Below, in pieces: positions 1 through 7,494 of a stretch of 10,321 nucleotides of DNA. Source of the stretch: Pseudomonadota bacterium (GTDB lineage: Bacteria; Pseudomonadota; Gammaproteobacteria; Pseudomonadales; Cellvibrionaceae); NCBI GenBank assembly GCA_023416875.1, contig JAEZGT010000162.1, positions 1-10,321 of the forward strand, in the 5' to 3' direction. Both the position numbers and the translations under genes were made by a program. Each line of letters starts with the position of its first letter. Positions within the stretch are counted from its first letter, which is position 1. The notes below the pieces were generated by a model. That model saw nothing but the letters and a program-made list of their open reading frames with translations. It made no database searches and was not told the DNA's origin.

Positions 1-12
1 GCCCCCTAGAGT

Positions 13-37
13 GGGCCGGTAGCCAACCGGACCTTTT
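13..37 (+). terminator. Hairpin with short T run before the CHASE2-like gene
   Basis: CCGGT at 16-20 pairs with ACCGG at 26-30 around a five-base loop. Beyond a G/A mismatch, GG at 13-14 pairs with CC at 32-33, and TTTT follows at 34-37. This looks like a weak intrinsic terminator for a gene upstream of the window. A stop codon at 7-9 (TAG) may be the end of that gene. The hairpin lies only a few bases before the GTG start of the next gene, so it could also influence that gene's translation. Confidence 0.4.
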
Positions 38-39
38 GC

Positions 40-1620
40 GTGCACCGCCTGACACAATTTTTCCTCAGCCTGTTTTCTCTGCGCACTCTGGTGCTGGCCT
101 CGGCCGTATGGCTGCTGGCCCGTGGACCGCTGCCGCAGCCGGCCATCGACATCCGGGATAAAGTGCAGACCTATCTGTTCCGCCTCACCTTGCATATCAG
201 CAATCTGCCGCAGCCGCAGACGCAAATCACTGTGATTCACGTGCCCGACATTGAATACGAGCGCTGGTTGGTGGATCTAGCGGGAGCGGGCAGTCTCGAG
301 CAGCTGCTTGCCCATATGGATGACGATGCTCTGGTGGGGTTGGTGCTGGAGCAGCCGTTGGTGATGGTGCAGCCGGTTGCGGAAAGTCTGCTGCAGGAGA
401 TTCAGCAGGGCCGCAGGACGCGCGATCACTTATATCAAGACGCGAATAACGTTTTGGCGCGGCGTGAAGGTTTGATGCAGATACTGACCTCGAAGCGTCT
501 GGTGCTTGGACTGATGGATCAGAGCTCGCATTTTTACCGGCGCATTCCGGTGCAGGAGAGTTTTCCCCAATATCCGCAATTCGTGCGCGACTGGTTATGG
601 CCTTGGCCGGCGCCTCTGCCGAGCCAAGTGGTGAGCCCGCTGCTGCAATATTTCCCGATTGACAGTGCGCCTCGTCAGGCGCGACGGCTGGCCTCCCTGG
701 AGGGAGATAAAGTGATCCCTATGTTCCCGCTGCAGTTTTGGGCGGCGAGCGAAAACCTGCACAGCCCGGAAAATATGACCAAGGTTTTGAATTGGCGCAG
801 GGATCGCGGTTTTAACCTGGGCGCAGAGCAGATTCGCACCTCCGTTACGGCGGAAGTCGTGCCGGTTTATGGCGCCTATTCCGGCATTCGCACCTCCATG
901 AGGCAGATCACCCTTGGCGCGGCATTGGCCGGCAACACCTTGTCGGGCTGGATTCTGCTCGGGCGCGACGGCAGTGCCACGCTGGAACAATCGGCTCAGG
1001 TGATTGCATCGCTGGGCGACCGCGCCTTTCTGTTCGAACCGGCGTGGTGGAGTCTGGCGCAGAAGGCGCTGCTCGCCGGTCTCGCGATCTACATGTTGGC
1101 CCTGTTACCTAATATGCCGATGCGTTGGGTCGTCGGCGTCACCAGTTTTGTCTTGCTTGGCGTGGCTGCGGCGCAAATGACGGGGCAGATATTTGGCGGA
1201 TTTTGGCTGCCGGTGGGTGATTTGCTGTTGTTCGGTATCGGTGGTTGCGCCGCCATGTTGATCTGGCGCTTGCAGCGGCAGGAATGGGATCGGGTCGCGC
1301 AGCGCGCTGATCAGTCCTGTTTGGCACTAGCGGACCGGGCCTTGGACGACGGGAGCCTCGAAGATGCTCTAAAGAATGTGCGCAATTGCCGCACCACACC
1401 GGCGACGCTGGAGCTTTTTTACGGGATCGCCGCGCGTTATGAGGAGAGAGGGGAACTGGAGGAATCCTTGGCGGCGTTGCGGGAGCTGCGTCGCCGCCGC
1501 TTCCGCTACCGCGATGTAGGACAGCGCATCAAACACCTGCGCGCCAACATCCTCTATCGGCAAAGCCGACCGGTCGAAGGGGTTGCCGACTCCTTGGTAT
1601 CCGAGCCGGCCTCCTCCTGA
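40..1620 (+). CDS. CHASE2-like membrane sensor with cytoplasmic helical-repeat tail, no kinase domain
   Basis: This 526-residue membrane protein has one N-terminal membrane helix (about 10-27) and a periplasmic region (about 30-335). Three closely spaced helices follow (about 341-357, 362-380, 388-409), then a cytoplasmic tail (410-526). This is the usual topology of CHASE2 sensors. The pieces ITVIHVPD (63-70), RLVLGL (153-158) and LSGWILLGRDGSA (301-313) resemble divergent CHASE2 strands. The tail around 424-500 (LFYGIAARYEERGELEESLA, then FRYRDVGQRIKHLR) is TPR-like. It resembles the segment that precedes the kinase domain in CHASE2 Ser/Thr kinases, but the protein ends there. It probably senses an envelope signal and passes it to a separate partner, perhaps encoded upstream; that is inference. 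GTG at 40 is the only plausible start, because an in-frame stop lies at 7-9 and no other start codon lies between. No clear Shine-Dalgarno sequence precedes it. The ligand is unknown. Confidence 0.75.
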   Translation: MHRLTQFFLSLFSLRTLVLASAVWLLARGPLPQPAIDIRDKVQTYLFRLTLHISNLPQPQTQITVIHVPDIEYERWLVDLAGAGSLEQLLAHMDDDALVGLVLEQPLVMVQPVAESLLQEIQQGRRTRDHLYQDANNVLARREGLMQILTSKRLVLGLMDQSSHFYRRIPVQESFPQYPQFVRDWLWPWPAPLPSQVVSPLLQYFPIDSAPRQARRLASLEGDKVIPMFPLQFWAASENLHSPENMTKVLNWRRDRGFNLGAEQIRTSVTAEVVPVYGAYSGIRTSMRQITLGAALAGNTLSGWILLGRDGSATLEQSAQVIASLGDRAFLFEPAWWSLAQKALLAGLAIYMLALLPNMPMRWVVGVTSFVLLGVAAAQMTGQIFGGFWLPVGDLLLFGIGGCAAMLIWRLQRQEWDRVAQRADQSCLALADRALDDGSLEDALKNVRNCRTTPATLELFYGIAARYEERGELEESLAALRELRRRRFRYRDVGQRIKHLRANILYRQSRPVEGVADSLVSEPASS

Positions 1621-1627
1621 TGCGATC

Positions 1628-2368
1628 CTAGTCGCGCATATTATTGTGCAGCTTCACTGGCGCACGCTTGGTGCGCATGCGGATGTTGAGCATTTCGACA
1701 CCGAGCGAGAACGCCATAGCGAAATAGATGTAGCCTTTGGGCACATGCACGTCAAAACCTTCGACCATCAAGGTCAAGCCCACCACCACCAGGAACGATA
1801 ACGCCAGAATCTTGATGGTGGGATGGGTATCTACAAATTCGCCTATGGGCTTGGCGGCAAATAGCATCACCCCCACCGCAATGATGATGGCGATGGCCAT
1901 AACGGACACATGATCGGCCAGTCCCACCGCCGTGATGACGGAATCGAGTGAAAAGACGATGTCCAAAATGGCGATCTGCACCAGCACCATGATCAGGTTG
2001 GGCGCCACCACGGCCCGTTCGTGCTCTTCCACGCCTTCCAGGCTGTTGTGAATCTCATGTGTGGCTTTGGCCAAGAGGAACAGGCCGCCGCCGATCAGAA
2101 TGATGTCGCGCCCTGAGATCTCCTCTCCCAGCACACTGAACAGTGGATCGGTCAAGCCCATCACCCAGGCGAGAGAGAACAGCAGGGCTAAGCGAGTGAG
2201 CATGGCCAGCGCTAGTCCGACGCGGCGGGCGACGTCACGCTGGTGCGCCGGGAGTCGGCCCACCAGAATCGAAATAAAAATGATGTTGTCGATGCCGAGC
2301 ACGATTTCCAGTGCCGTCAACGTCGCCAGGGCGACCCAGGCCTCCGGGCTTGCCAACCAATCAAACAT
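1628..2368 (-). CDS. TerC-family integral membrane protein (probable metal ion exporter)
   Basis: This 246-residue protein is almost entirely membrane helices and matches the short TerC family (E. coli YgdQ type, without CBS or transporter-associated domains). Two inverted signature motifs are present: ALEIVLGIDN (E21, D27, N28) and ILDIVFSLDSV (D136, D142, S143). These acidic residues are thought to bind the transported cation. The family C-terminal motif KGYIYFAMAFSLGVEMLNI lies at about 211-229. Bacillus members export manganese; the substrate here is not known. The ATG at 2368 is chosen over a TTG at 2380 because GGAG sits six bases before it, and MFDWLASPEAW aligns with the start of YgdQ. 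It is the last gene of the minus-strand block, 50 bases after secDF and probably cotranscribed with it. Its stop lies 7 bases from that of the convergent sensor gene. Confidence 0.9.
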   Translation of the reverse strand: MFDWLASPEAWVALATLTALEIVLGIDNIIFISILVGRLPAHQRDVARRVGLALAMLTRLALLFSLAWVMGLTDPLFSVLGEEISGRDIILIGGGLFLLAKATHEIHNSLEGVEEHERAVVAPNLIMVLVQIAILDIVFSLDSVITAVGLADHVSVMAIAIIIAVGVMLFAAKPIGEFVDTHPTIKILALSFLVVVGLTLMVEGFDVHVPKGYIYFAMAFSLGVEMLNIRMRTKRAPVKLHNNMRD

Positions 2369-2374
2369 ATAAAT

Positions 2375-2378
2375 CTCC
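2375..2378 (-). promoter_or_regulatory. Ribosome binding site of the TerC gene
   Basis: GGAG on the minus strand lies six bases before the ATG at 2368. It decides the start, since the longer frame would begin at a TTG that overlaps this site. Confidence 0.7.
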
Positions 2379-2394
2379 AATGTGAGGGTGTACT

Positions 2395-2412
2395 GCCCGC
2401 ATTGCTGCGGGC
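2395..2412 (-). other. Perfect 7-bp hairpin between secDF and the TerC gene
   Basis: GCCCGCA at 2395-2401 pairs perfectly with TGCGGGC at 2406-2412 around a four-base loop, starting seven bases after the secDF stop codon. No T run follows on either strand, so it is not a standard intrinsic terminator. It may be an mRNA-stabilising or processing structure, or a weak or Rho-assisted terminator that sets TerC expression below that of SecDF. The function is inference; the pairing is seen. Confidence 0.5.
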
Positions 2413-2418
2413 GTGGGG

Positions 2419-4944
2419 TCAGGGCATTTCTTCCAGTTCACGGCGCAACTGTTCCGCGTCGGGGCGCAATTGTGCCAAACCTTTGCGCAGCCGCCGTTCG
2501 CCGAGCAACAGAACAATGGGAGCGGCGATAAATATCGAGGAGCTGGTGCCCACGACTATGCCGAACAGCATCGGCAGGGCGAAACTCGCCACCGCGTCAC
2601 CGCCGGCGATGGCCATAGGCAGAATGGCGAGGAAGGTGGTGACCGAGGTGAACACCGTGCGGGTAAGGGTGGAGGTGATACTTTCGTTCAGCAGCTCCAC
2701 CAGCGGCTTGTCCGGGGTTGCGCGCAGGTATTCGCGCATTCTGTCGAATACCACCACTTTGTCGTTGACTGAATAGCCGATCAGGGCGAGCAGGGCGGCT
2801 ACGGCGGTGAGGTTGAACTCCACGCCAGCCAGCACAAAAAAACCGATGGTCTTGGTCAGATCCAGGGCGAGGGTGATGGTGGCACCGACGGCGAAATGTG
2901 ATTCAAAGCGGATCCACAAGTACACCAGCATGCCCGCGCCTGCCAGCAAAATGGCGAGGATAGTGGCGTCGCCAAAAGTGCCACTGACTTTGGGTCCCAC
3001 GGTTTCCACCCGCGGAAACTCCGCTTCGGCACTCATGTTTTTCACTGCGGTTTTCAGGGCTTCAACTTGGGCGCCGCTTGCCACCTGTTCGGCGGTTTGC
3101 GCGGGCAGGCGGATCAGATAGCCGCCGGCTTCACCAAATTCCTGAATGGCTGCGTTGCTGAGGCCCTGCTGGCGCAAACCGTCGCGCAGTTGTTCCACCG
3201 AGGTGGCGGGTGCGCGCACTTCCACCACACTGCCACCGCTAAAGTCGATGCCGTATTCCATTCCCGGTTTGAAAAACAGGACCACAGAAGCCAGGGACAA
3301 TATGATGGATACCAACGGGCCAGCGAAGCGCCCGCGCATAAAGTTGATGGGGCGATTGCTGATGCGATCGAGCAACTTGATGCCGGAGATTTGCAGCGGC
3401 TGATTATGGAGTTTGCGTACTCGCCACTCCATTAACACGCGGGTCACGGAAATGGCGGTGAACATAGAAATCAAAAGCCCCACCGCCATGGTGACCGCGA
3501 AGCCGCGCACCGGCCCGCTGCCGAACAGGAACAGCAGGCTGATCGCGATCAGCGAAGTGACATTGGAGTCGAGGATGGTGCTGTAAGCGCGTTTAAATCC
3601 GGCATCCAGAGCGCCGTAGGCACTTTGACCGCTACCGGTTTCCTCACGGATGCGTTCGTTGATAAGGATATTGGCGTCCACCGCCATGCCGATGCTCAGG
3701 ATGAAACCGGCGATACCGGGCAGGGTGAGGGTGGCGCCGAACAGGCTGAGAATGCCGAACACCAAGCCGATGTTGATGGCGAGCCCGGTGCAGGCGATCA
3801 GACCCCAGCGCCCGTAGATGCCCACCATAAAGACAAATACCAGAACGGCGCCGAGAATCCCGGTGCTGATGCCCATGGCAATGGAATCGCTGCCCAGATC
3901 CGGCCCCACTGTACGCTCTTCGACCACCTTCAGCGGCGCCGGCAGGGCTCCAGCGCGCAGCAACAGGGCCAGATCATTGGCGCTGGCGGAGGTGAAATTG
4001 CCGCTGATTTCACCGCTGCCGCCCGTGATGGCACTGCGAATAACCGGCGCGGTGATCACCTTGCCGTCCAGCACTATCGCGAAGGGCCGTCCGATATTGT
4101 TGGTGGTGATGTCAGCAAAACGCCTAGCGCCTTCGGTATCGAGTTTGAAGTTCACCACCGGCTCACGGGTGTTTTGATGAAAACCCAACTGCGCGTCGCT
4201 GATATGCCGCCCTTCCAGTGCGACTCTCGCCTCCAATTGATAGCGCTCGGTGGAGGTTTCCCCCGGCAGGGTGATAATGCGGGTTTGACTGCGGGAGGTG
4301 CCGTCGGCAACCAGGTGGAATGTCATCTTGGCGGTGGTGCCGAGCAGCTGACGGATATATCCCGGATCATCCACTCCCGGCAATTGCACCAGCACTCCGT
4401 CGCTACCTTGGCGGGTGATGGTGGGGTCGACCAGGCCGGTCTCGTTGAGGCGCCGGCGCACCACTTCCAGGCTGCGCTCCACCGCATCCTGTTGCAGGGT
4501 CTGCACGAATTCTTTGGTGGGGCTGATGGTGAGAGTTGGACCCTGCTCATCAAGGCGATAGCCGCGTCCGTTTTTGCTGGTGCTCTCCAGCAGCGGCCGC
4601 ACCAGCTCGCGCAGCCGACCCATATCGGCGGAATTAGTGATGGTCACAGCCACCCGCTCGGTAGTGACTTCCGGGCGATTGTGAAACAGGCGGGCCTCGC
4701 GCAGCTTGGCCACGATCTGGTCAGCGAGATCCTGATTTTTCTCCTGAATAAGACTTTGGGTATCCACCTCCAGCAACAGGTGAGAACCGCCGCGCAGGTC
4801 AAGTCCTAGGGTGATGGTGTTAGCGGTGTACCAGGACGGCAGCTTCTGTAAAACAGAATCGGGCAAAACATTGGGCAGGGCGCTGAGCAGGCCCAGCAGA
4901 ATAAACAAGCTGTACACCAAAGCCCGGGCAAATAGGGAACGCAT
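2419..4944 (-). CDS. secDF: Fused SecD-SecF protein translocase accessory subunit
   Basis: This 841-residue protein joins SecD (about 1-510) and SecF (about 530-841). SecDF is an inner-membrane RND-family motor that uses the proton gradient to help pull proteins out of the SecYEG channel. SecD part: first helix 7-27, LGLDLRGGSHLLLEVD (46-61), the P1 core with RRRLNETGLVDP (163-174) and VQLPGVDDP (186-194), and five helices at about 355-505. These include SIGMAVDANILINERIRE, whose D423 is the conserved membrane aspartate. SecF part: helix about 540-558, YGIDFSGGSVVEVRAP (564-579), IGYSVNDKVVVFDRMRE (722-738, with D728) and TLTRTVFTSVTT (759-770), with helices through 815. No frameshift or stop interrupts the junction. 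Gammaproteobacteria usually have separate secD and secF beside yajC; none of that context is here, so this may be a second, specialised copy. GAGGA lies six bases before the ATG. A possible promoter (TTGGCA at 4993-4988, TATGAC at 4968-4963, 19-base spacer) is weak. Confidence 0.95.
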   Translation of the reverse strand: MRSLFARALVYSLFILLGLLSALPNVLPDSVLQKLPSWYTANTITLGLDLRGGSHLLLEVDTQSLIQEKNQDLADQIVAKLREARLFHNRPEVTTERVAVTITNSADMGRLRELVRPLLESTSKNGRGYRLDEQGPTLTISPTKEFVQTLQQDAVERSLEVVRRRLNETGLVDPTITRQGSDGVLVQLPGVDDPGYIRQLLGTTAKMTFHLVADGTSRSQTRIITLPGETSTERYQLEARVALEGRHISDAQLGFHQNTREPVVNFKLDTEGARRFADITTNNIGRPFAIVLDGKVITAPVIRSAITGGSGEISGNFTSASANDLALLLRAGALPAPLKVVEERTVGPDLGSDSIAMGISTGILGAVLVFVFMVGIYGRWGLIACTGLAINIGLVFGILSLFGATLTLPGIAGFILSIGMAVDANILINERIREETGSGQSAYGALDAGFKRAYSTILDSNVTSLIAISLLFLFGSGPVRGFAVTMAVGLLISMFTAISVTRVLMEWRVRKLHNQPLQISGIKLLDRISNRPINFMRGRFAGPLVSIILSLASVVLFFKPGMEYGIDFSGGSVVEVRAPATSVEQLRDGLRQQGLSNAAIQEFGEAGGYLIRLPAQTAEQVASGAQVEALKTAVKNMSAEAEFPRVETVGPKVSGTFGDATILAILLAGAGMLVYLWIRFESHFAVGATITLALDLTKTIGFFVLAGVEFNLTAVAALLALIGYSVNDKVVVFDRMREYLRATPDKPLVELLNESITSTLTRTVFTSVTTFLAILPMAIAGGDAVASFALPMLFGIVVGTSSSIFIAAPIVLLLGERRLRKGLAQLRPDAEQLRRELEEMP

Positions 4945-4950
4945 GAGTAA

Positions 4951-4955
4951 TCCTC
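4951..4955 (-). promoter_or_regulatory. Ribosome binding site of secDF
   Basis: GAGGA on the minus strand ends six bases before the ATG at 4944, a near-ideal spacing. It supports this start over an overlapping frame that begins at 4988. Confidence 0.7.
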
Positions 4956-4996
4956 GTGAAATGTCATAACGCGCACGACGATGGCCATGCCAAACG

Positions 4997-5026
4997 CCGC
5001 GAATGCGCGGACCGCCTTGTTGCGGT
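4997..5026 (-). other. Two small tandem hairpins between the small gene and secDF
   Basis: CCGCG (4997-5001) pairs with CGCGG (5006-5010). Immediately beside it, ACCGC (5011-5015) pairs with GCGGT (5022-5026). They lie after the stop codon of the small upstream gene. Neither is followed by a T run, so termination is doubtful. They may form a weak partial terminator or simply be incidental structure in GC-rich DNA. Confidence 0.25.
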
Positions 5027-5047
5027 AATTAAGGTGTGACGGAGGGA

Positions 5048-5428
5048 TTACACCAAAGGTGGTGCGCGAGGAGGTTGCAGGCGGTAACGGGATTCAATGG
5101 GGAGCGCTTCGTCTCTAGAGCGGGCGACTTGGTCGCGCAAGCCGTGACTGAGTCTGGGGTGGGGATAGCCTTCCAAGGCCAAGGGCTGGTCCGGCTGATC
5201 GTCACCTTCGCCCCAGAAATGCCGGCGCGATTCGTGGCGCTGGAAGTCTTTGGGGTAGGCTTTGACGTGGACCAGGGGCGCCTGGGTTCCGGATCGCCAA
5301 ACGCCATGCGACGCGGCCTTGGGTTTCTGTGTTCCGCCGAGCAGAGCTGCGCCACACACCAGCAGAAACGCTAAGGCGCCGACTATGCGGATGTGGAGAA
5401 ACCGTGTGGGGGAAGCATTGCGGGACAT
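5048..5428 (-). CDS. Small membrane-anchored protein of unknown function
   Basis: I do not recognise this 126-residue frame. A short basic start (MSRNASPTRFLHIR) leads into one hydrophobic helix at about 15-33 (IVGALAFLLVCGAALLGG). A polar, proline- and charge-rich tail of about 90 residues follows and probably faces the periplasm. The cysteine is preceded by LLV rather than a proper lipobox, so it is not an obvious lipoprotein. Codon choice resembles that of the neighbours, with G or C common in third positions, and the hydrophobic segment is well formed; both favour a real gene over chance. Against it, no clear ribosome binding site precedes the ATG, and other frames are open over part of the region. 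A TTGACT box at 5484-5479 could be a -35 element, but a good -10 is lacking. It lies 90 bases after the coiled-coil gene and about 100 bases before secDF. Confidence 0.5.
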   Translation of the reverse strand: MSRNASPTRFLHIRIVGALAFLLVCGAALLGGTQKPKAASHGVWRSGTQAPLVHVKAYPKDFQRHESRRHFWGEGDDQPDQPLALEGYPHPRLSHGLRDQVARSRDEALPIESRYRLQPPRAPPLV

Positions 5429-5518
5429 GGAATAGACCGAAAGGCGAATGCCCGTAAGTTTGGGGCAGCGCGGGCAGGAGTCAATATCACCGCTGAATTT
5501 AATTTCGCATCTGTGCGT

Positions 5519-7471
5519 TCAGCCGCTGTTTTCCAGCTGGTTCAGCAGCGCCAAAAACTGCTTGCGCAGCTTTAAACGTATGGCATTTTCGGCGTCCAGC
5601 TGTTTCAGCGTTTCCTGCTCCAGGGCGTTAAAAGAGGCGATATGGCTGGCGCCAAGCCCTGTAGTACGGGCGATGTCCTGCACTTGGCCAAAATTGCCAC
5701 TGACCAGCTTTTTGGTTTTTTTTGCCGATTCATCCAGAAGTTGGTCAAGTTCGTAGGAGGTCTGTTTGATGGAATTGATGGCGTTATCCAACACTTTAAA
5801 CGACGACTTGGCCCGCTGATTCAGCGCTACCTGCCCGATCATCCGGTCGGCGATTTTAACGAGTTCGAGTAGATAGCTCTGATCCTCGCTGGCGATTTCC
5901 TGCCCCGATTCGGGGCGCACCAGACCGGCAATATTGAGAAAACGAAATGCCAACTGGCCGTCCCGCCCTGGGTTTATTTCGTTGATTTGCATAGCGTTAA
6001 TCAGAACTTTATCGCGCTTGGCGAGACTGTTCTGCGGCGCCATCTCAATCATGCGTTCAGGTGCTTTGATGACCAGGCTGGATTCGCATTTAAGACTGGC
6101 GATGTTTTCATACACAAGCAGGGAAATATCTTCTACAGAGGCAGCGTTGAGCGCCTCCCGGACAAATTCCAGGATGGCATCGCCGCGCCGATTTTGATCC
6201 AGCGCTTTTTCCAGATCCACCTTGATGATGTTGAATTCGGCGTCGAGCTGCCCGACCTCAGCTCGGGTGATGCTGCTTTCATCTCGGCTGTCGTGAATAC
6301 TGCTGAGATCCTGTTTCAGCTCACCCAATTCCTGCTCCAGCATACCGATGCAGACTTCCGACTCCTGAATGCAACGGCGCAATTTATCCACCTGCTGTTG
6401 ATGATCGGATGTTTCCGAACTATTTAGGTGCTGCAAGTGCTCCAGGCTTTCTTCCATTTCAGTAATCGCGCGGCGCTGATTGCTGATCACATCGCGCAGC
6501 CGATCCATCTCCTGCTCGCTGGCGGACAATAAGTCGTCGGAGAGCGCAAGCATATCCCTGGCCTTTTTCCGGTCGGCGGTGTCTGTGGATGGAATGTTTA
6601 AACGTTCTTGAAATTCCATTAGCTCCTTTTTTAGCTGTTCCACATGGTGATTCAATTTGCTGTTTTCATCTTTGAAAATCTGTAATTCCTGTTCCAAGGC
6701 GACGGACGAAGGATTTTTTTCAAGAATGTTTTCCAGTGCGCGTATATGGTTTTCTTTGGTCAGTCGATTATCCTGCAGCGCATCTAAATGCGTGCTGCTG
6801 CTTTTGACGTAGGCTTGCTGGCGTTTTTGCGCGGTATATTGCCGGCGAAGTTCGGGATCTTCGAACAGCTGAATCAAATGTTCCACTTTGTCGATTTGCT
6901 TTTTTAAGCGAGTTTTGTCTTCAGAGGAATTGCTGTGCTGCTGAGCAATATTGTCCAGCATGGCGACAATGCGTTCTTTTTTTTCTTTGATGCCAGGATT
7001 GTCGTTTTTACTGGGAATCAGCCGGATTTTCTCTTTCAGCAACGCGATTCTACTTTGCAATGCATCGACATCTCGCTCCCTGGGCGACACCTGTGGTACC
7101 ACCGCCTTGATGACTTTGCGCAATTGCTCGTTGAGGTAATTCCAATAGGGTGTGGTATCCATTTTGTATGCAAGTGCATTGCCTTCGAGCTTCATATAAG
7201 CCGCGCGCAGAATGATTACCTCCTTGTCCAGAATCACTTGTTTATCAAAACGACGGTTGTAGCTGCGGGTTTCGTGGTGCTGGTTCTCGAGGAAATCGCG
7301 GATGATTTTATCCTCGTCTTTTATGTGCCGTGCCAGTTCCTGGCTGCGCTTGCGCTCTTCAAAGATCTTGTTGATCAAGAAGAGATGGATCAGCACATTG
7401 ATGATAAAGAAAGCCACAAGGCCATAAATAGTCTCGGTTGACTCCAGCGAGAGCGCAGTCATGCTAAACAT
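5519..7471 (-). CDS. Membrane-anchored coiled-coil protein with GAF-like domain, putative signalling protein
   Basis: From the ATG at 7471 this is a 650-residue protein; residue numbers here count from a possible TTG start nine codons earlier. A single membrane helix (about 25-44) is followed by a basic juxtamembrane stretch and long charged helices with heptad-like spacing (about 45-435), typical of an extended cytoplasmic coiled coil. A compact region at about 437-560 (AILEFVREALNAASVEDISL through SYLLELVKIADRMIG) resembles a divergent GAF domain. Another helical segment, about 562-659, ends the protein. I see no kinase, GGDEF, EAL, HD or methyl-accepting signature. It directly follows the LacI/PAS gene. 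The ATG has AGGAG upstream but 11 bases away; the TTG at 7498 would overlap the preceding stop by four bases, a common arrangement for translational coupling. Either start leaves all domains intact. It may be a scaffold or signal relay for the upstream sensor; that is inference from context. Local T and A runs make it visibly more AT-rich than secDF. Confidence 0.8.
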   Translation of the reverse strand: MFSMTALSLESTETIYGLVAFFIINVLIHLFLINKIFEERKRSQELARHIKDEDKIIRDFLENQHHETRSYNRRFDKQVILDKEVIILRAAYMKLEGNALAYKMDTTPYWNYLNEQLRKVIKAVVPQVSPRERDVDALQSRIALLKEKIRLIPSKNDNPGIKEKKERIVAMLDNIAQQHSNSSEDKTRLKKQIDKVEHLIQLFEDPELRRQYTAQKRQQAYVKSSSTHLDALQDNRLTKENHIRALENILEKNPSSVALEQELQIFKDENSKLNHHVEQLKKELMEFQERLNIPSTDTADRKKARDMLALSDDLLSASEQEMDRLRDVISNQRRAITEMEESLEHLQHLNSSETSDHQQQVDKLRRCIQESEVCIGMLEQELGELKQDLSSIHDSRDESSITRAEVGQLDAEFNIIKVDLEKALDQNRRGDAILEFVREALNAASVEDISLLVYENIASLKCESSLVIKAPERMIEMAPQNSLAKRDKVLINAMQINEINPGRDGQLAFRFLNIAGLVRPESGQEIASEDQSYLLELVKIADRMIGQVALNQRAKSSFKVLDNAINSIKQTSYELDQLLDESAKKTKKLVSGNFGQVQDIARTTGLGASHIASFNALEQETLKQLDAENAIRLKLRKQFLALLNQLENSG

Positions 7472-7482
7472 GTCTGCAGGCG

Positions 7483-7487
7483 CTCCT
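7483..7487 (-). promoter_or_regulatory. Candidate ribosome binding site of the coiled-coil gene
   Basis: AGGAG on the minus strand lies 11 bases before the ATG at 7471, somewhat far but usable. It favours the ATG over the TTG at 7498, for which no well-spaced site is visible. Confidence 0.4.
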
Positions 7488-7494
7488 GCCGAAA

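Noticed and set aside
1621..1635. Possible shared terminator between the convergent sensor and TerC genes
   Set aside because: Only a four-pair GCGA/TCGC stem is present, with no T run on either side and overlapping the TerC stop codon.
2243..2776. Plus-strand frame spanning the TerC start and the secDF end
   Set aside because: Antisense to two clearly identified genes, with no recognisable protein features.
3625..4809. Long plus-strand open frame of 394 codons opposite secDF
   Set aside because: It lies wholly antisense to strongly conserved SecD motifs, and its translation is low-complexity (rich in G, A, H, Q and D) without domains. It is a shadow of GC-rich codon structure.
4806..4988. 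Minus-strand frame of 60 codons over the secDF start
   Set aside because: A shifted frame of the SecD N-terminus; the secDF ATG has the proper ribosome binding site and the conserved motifs.
5036..5374. Plus-strand frame opposite the small membrane protein
   Set aside because: The minus frame has a proper membrane segment and codon bias like the neighbours, and fits the direction of the block. The plus frame has no distinctive features, though this choice is less certain than the others.
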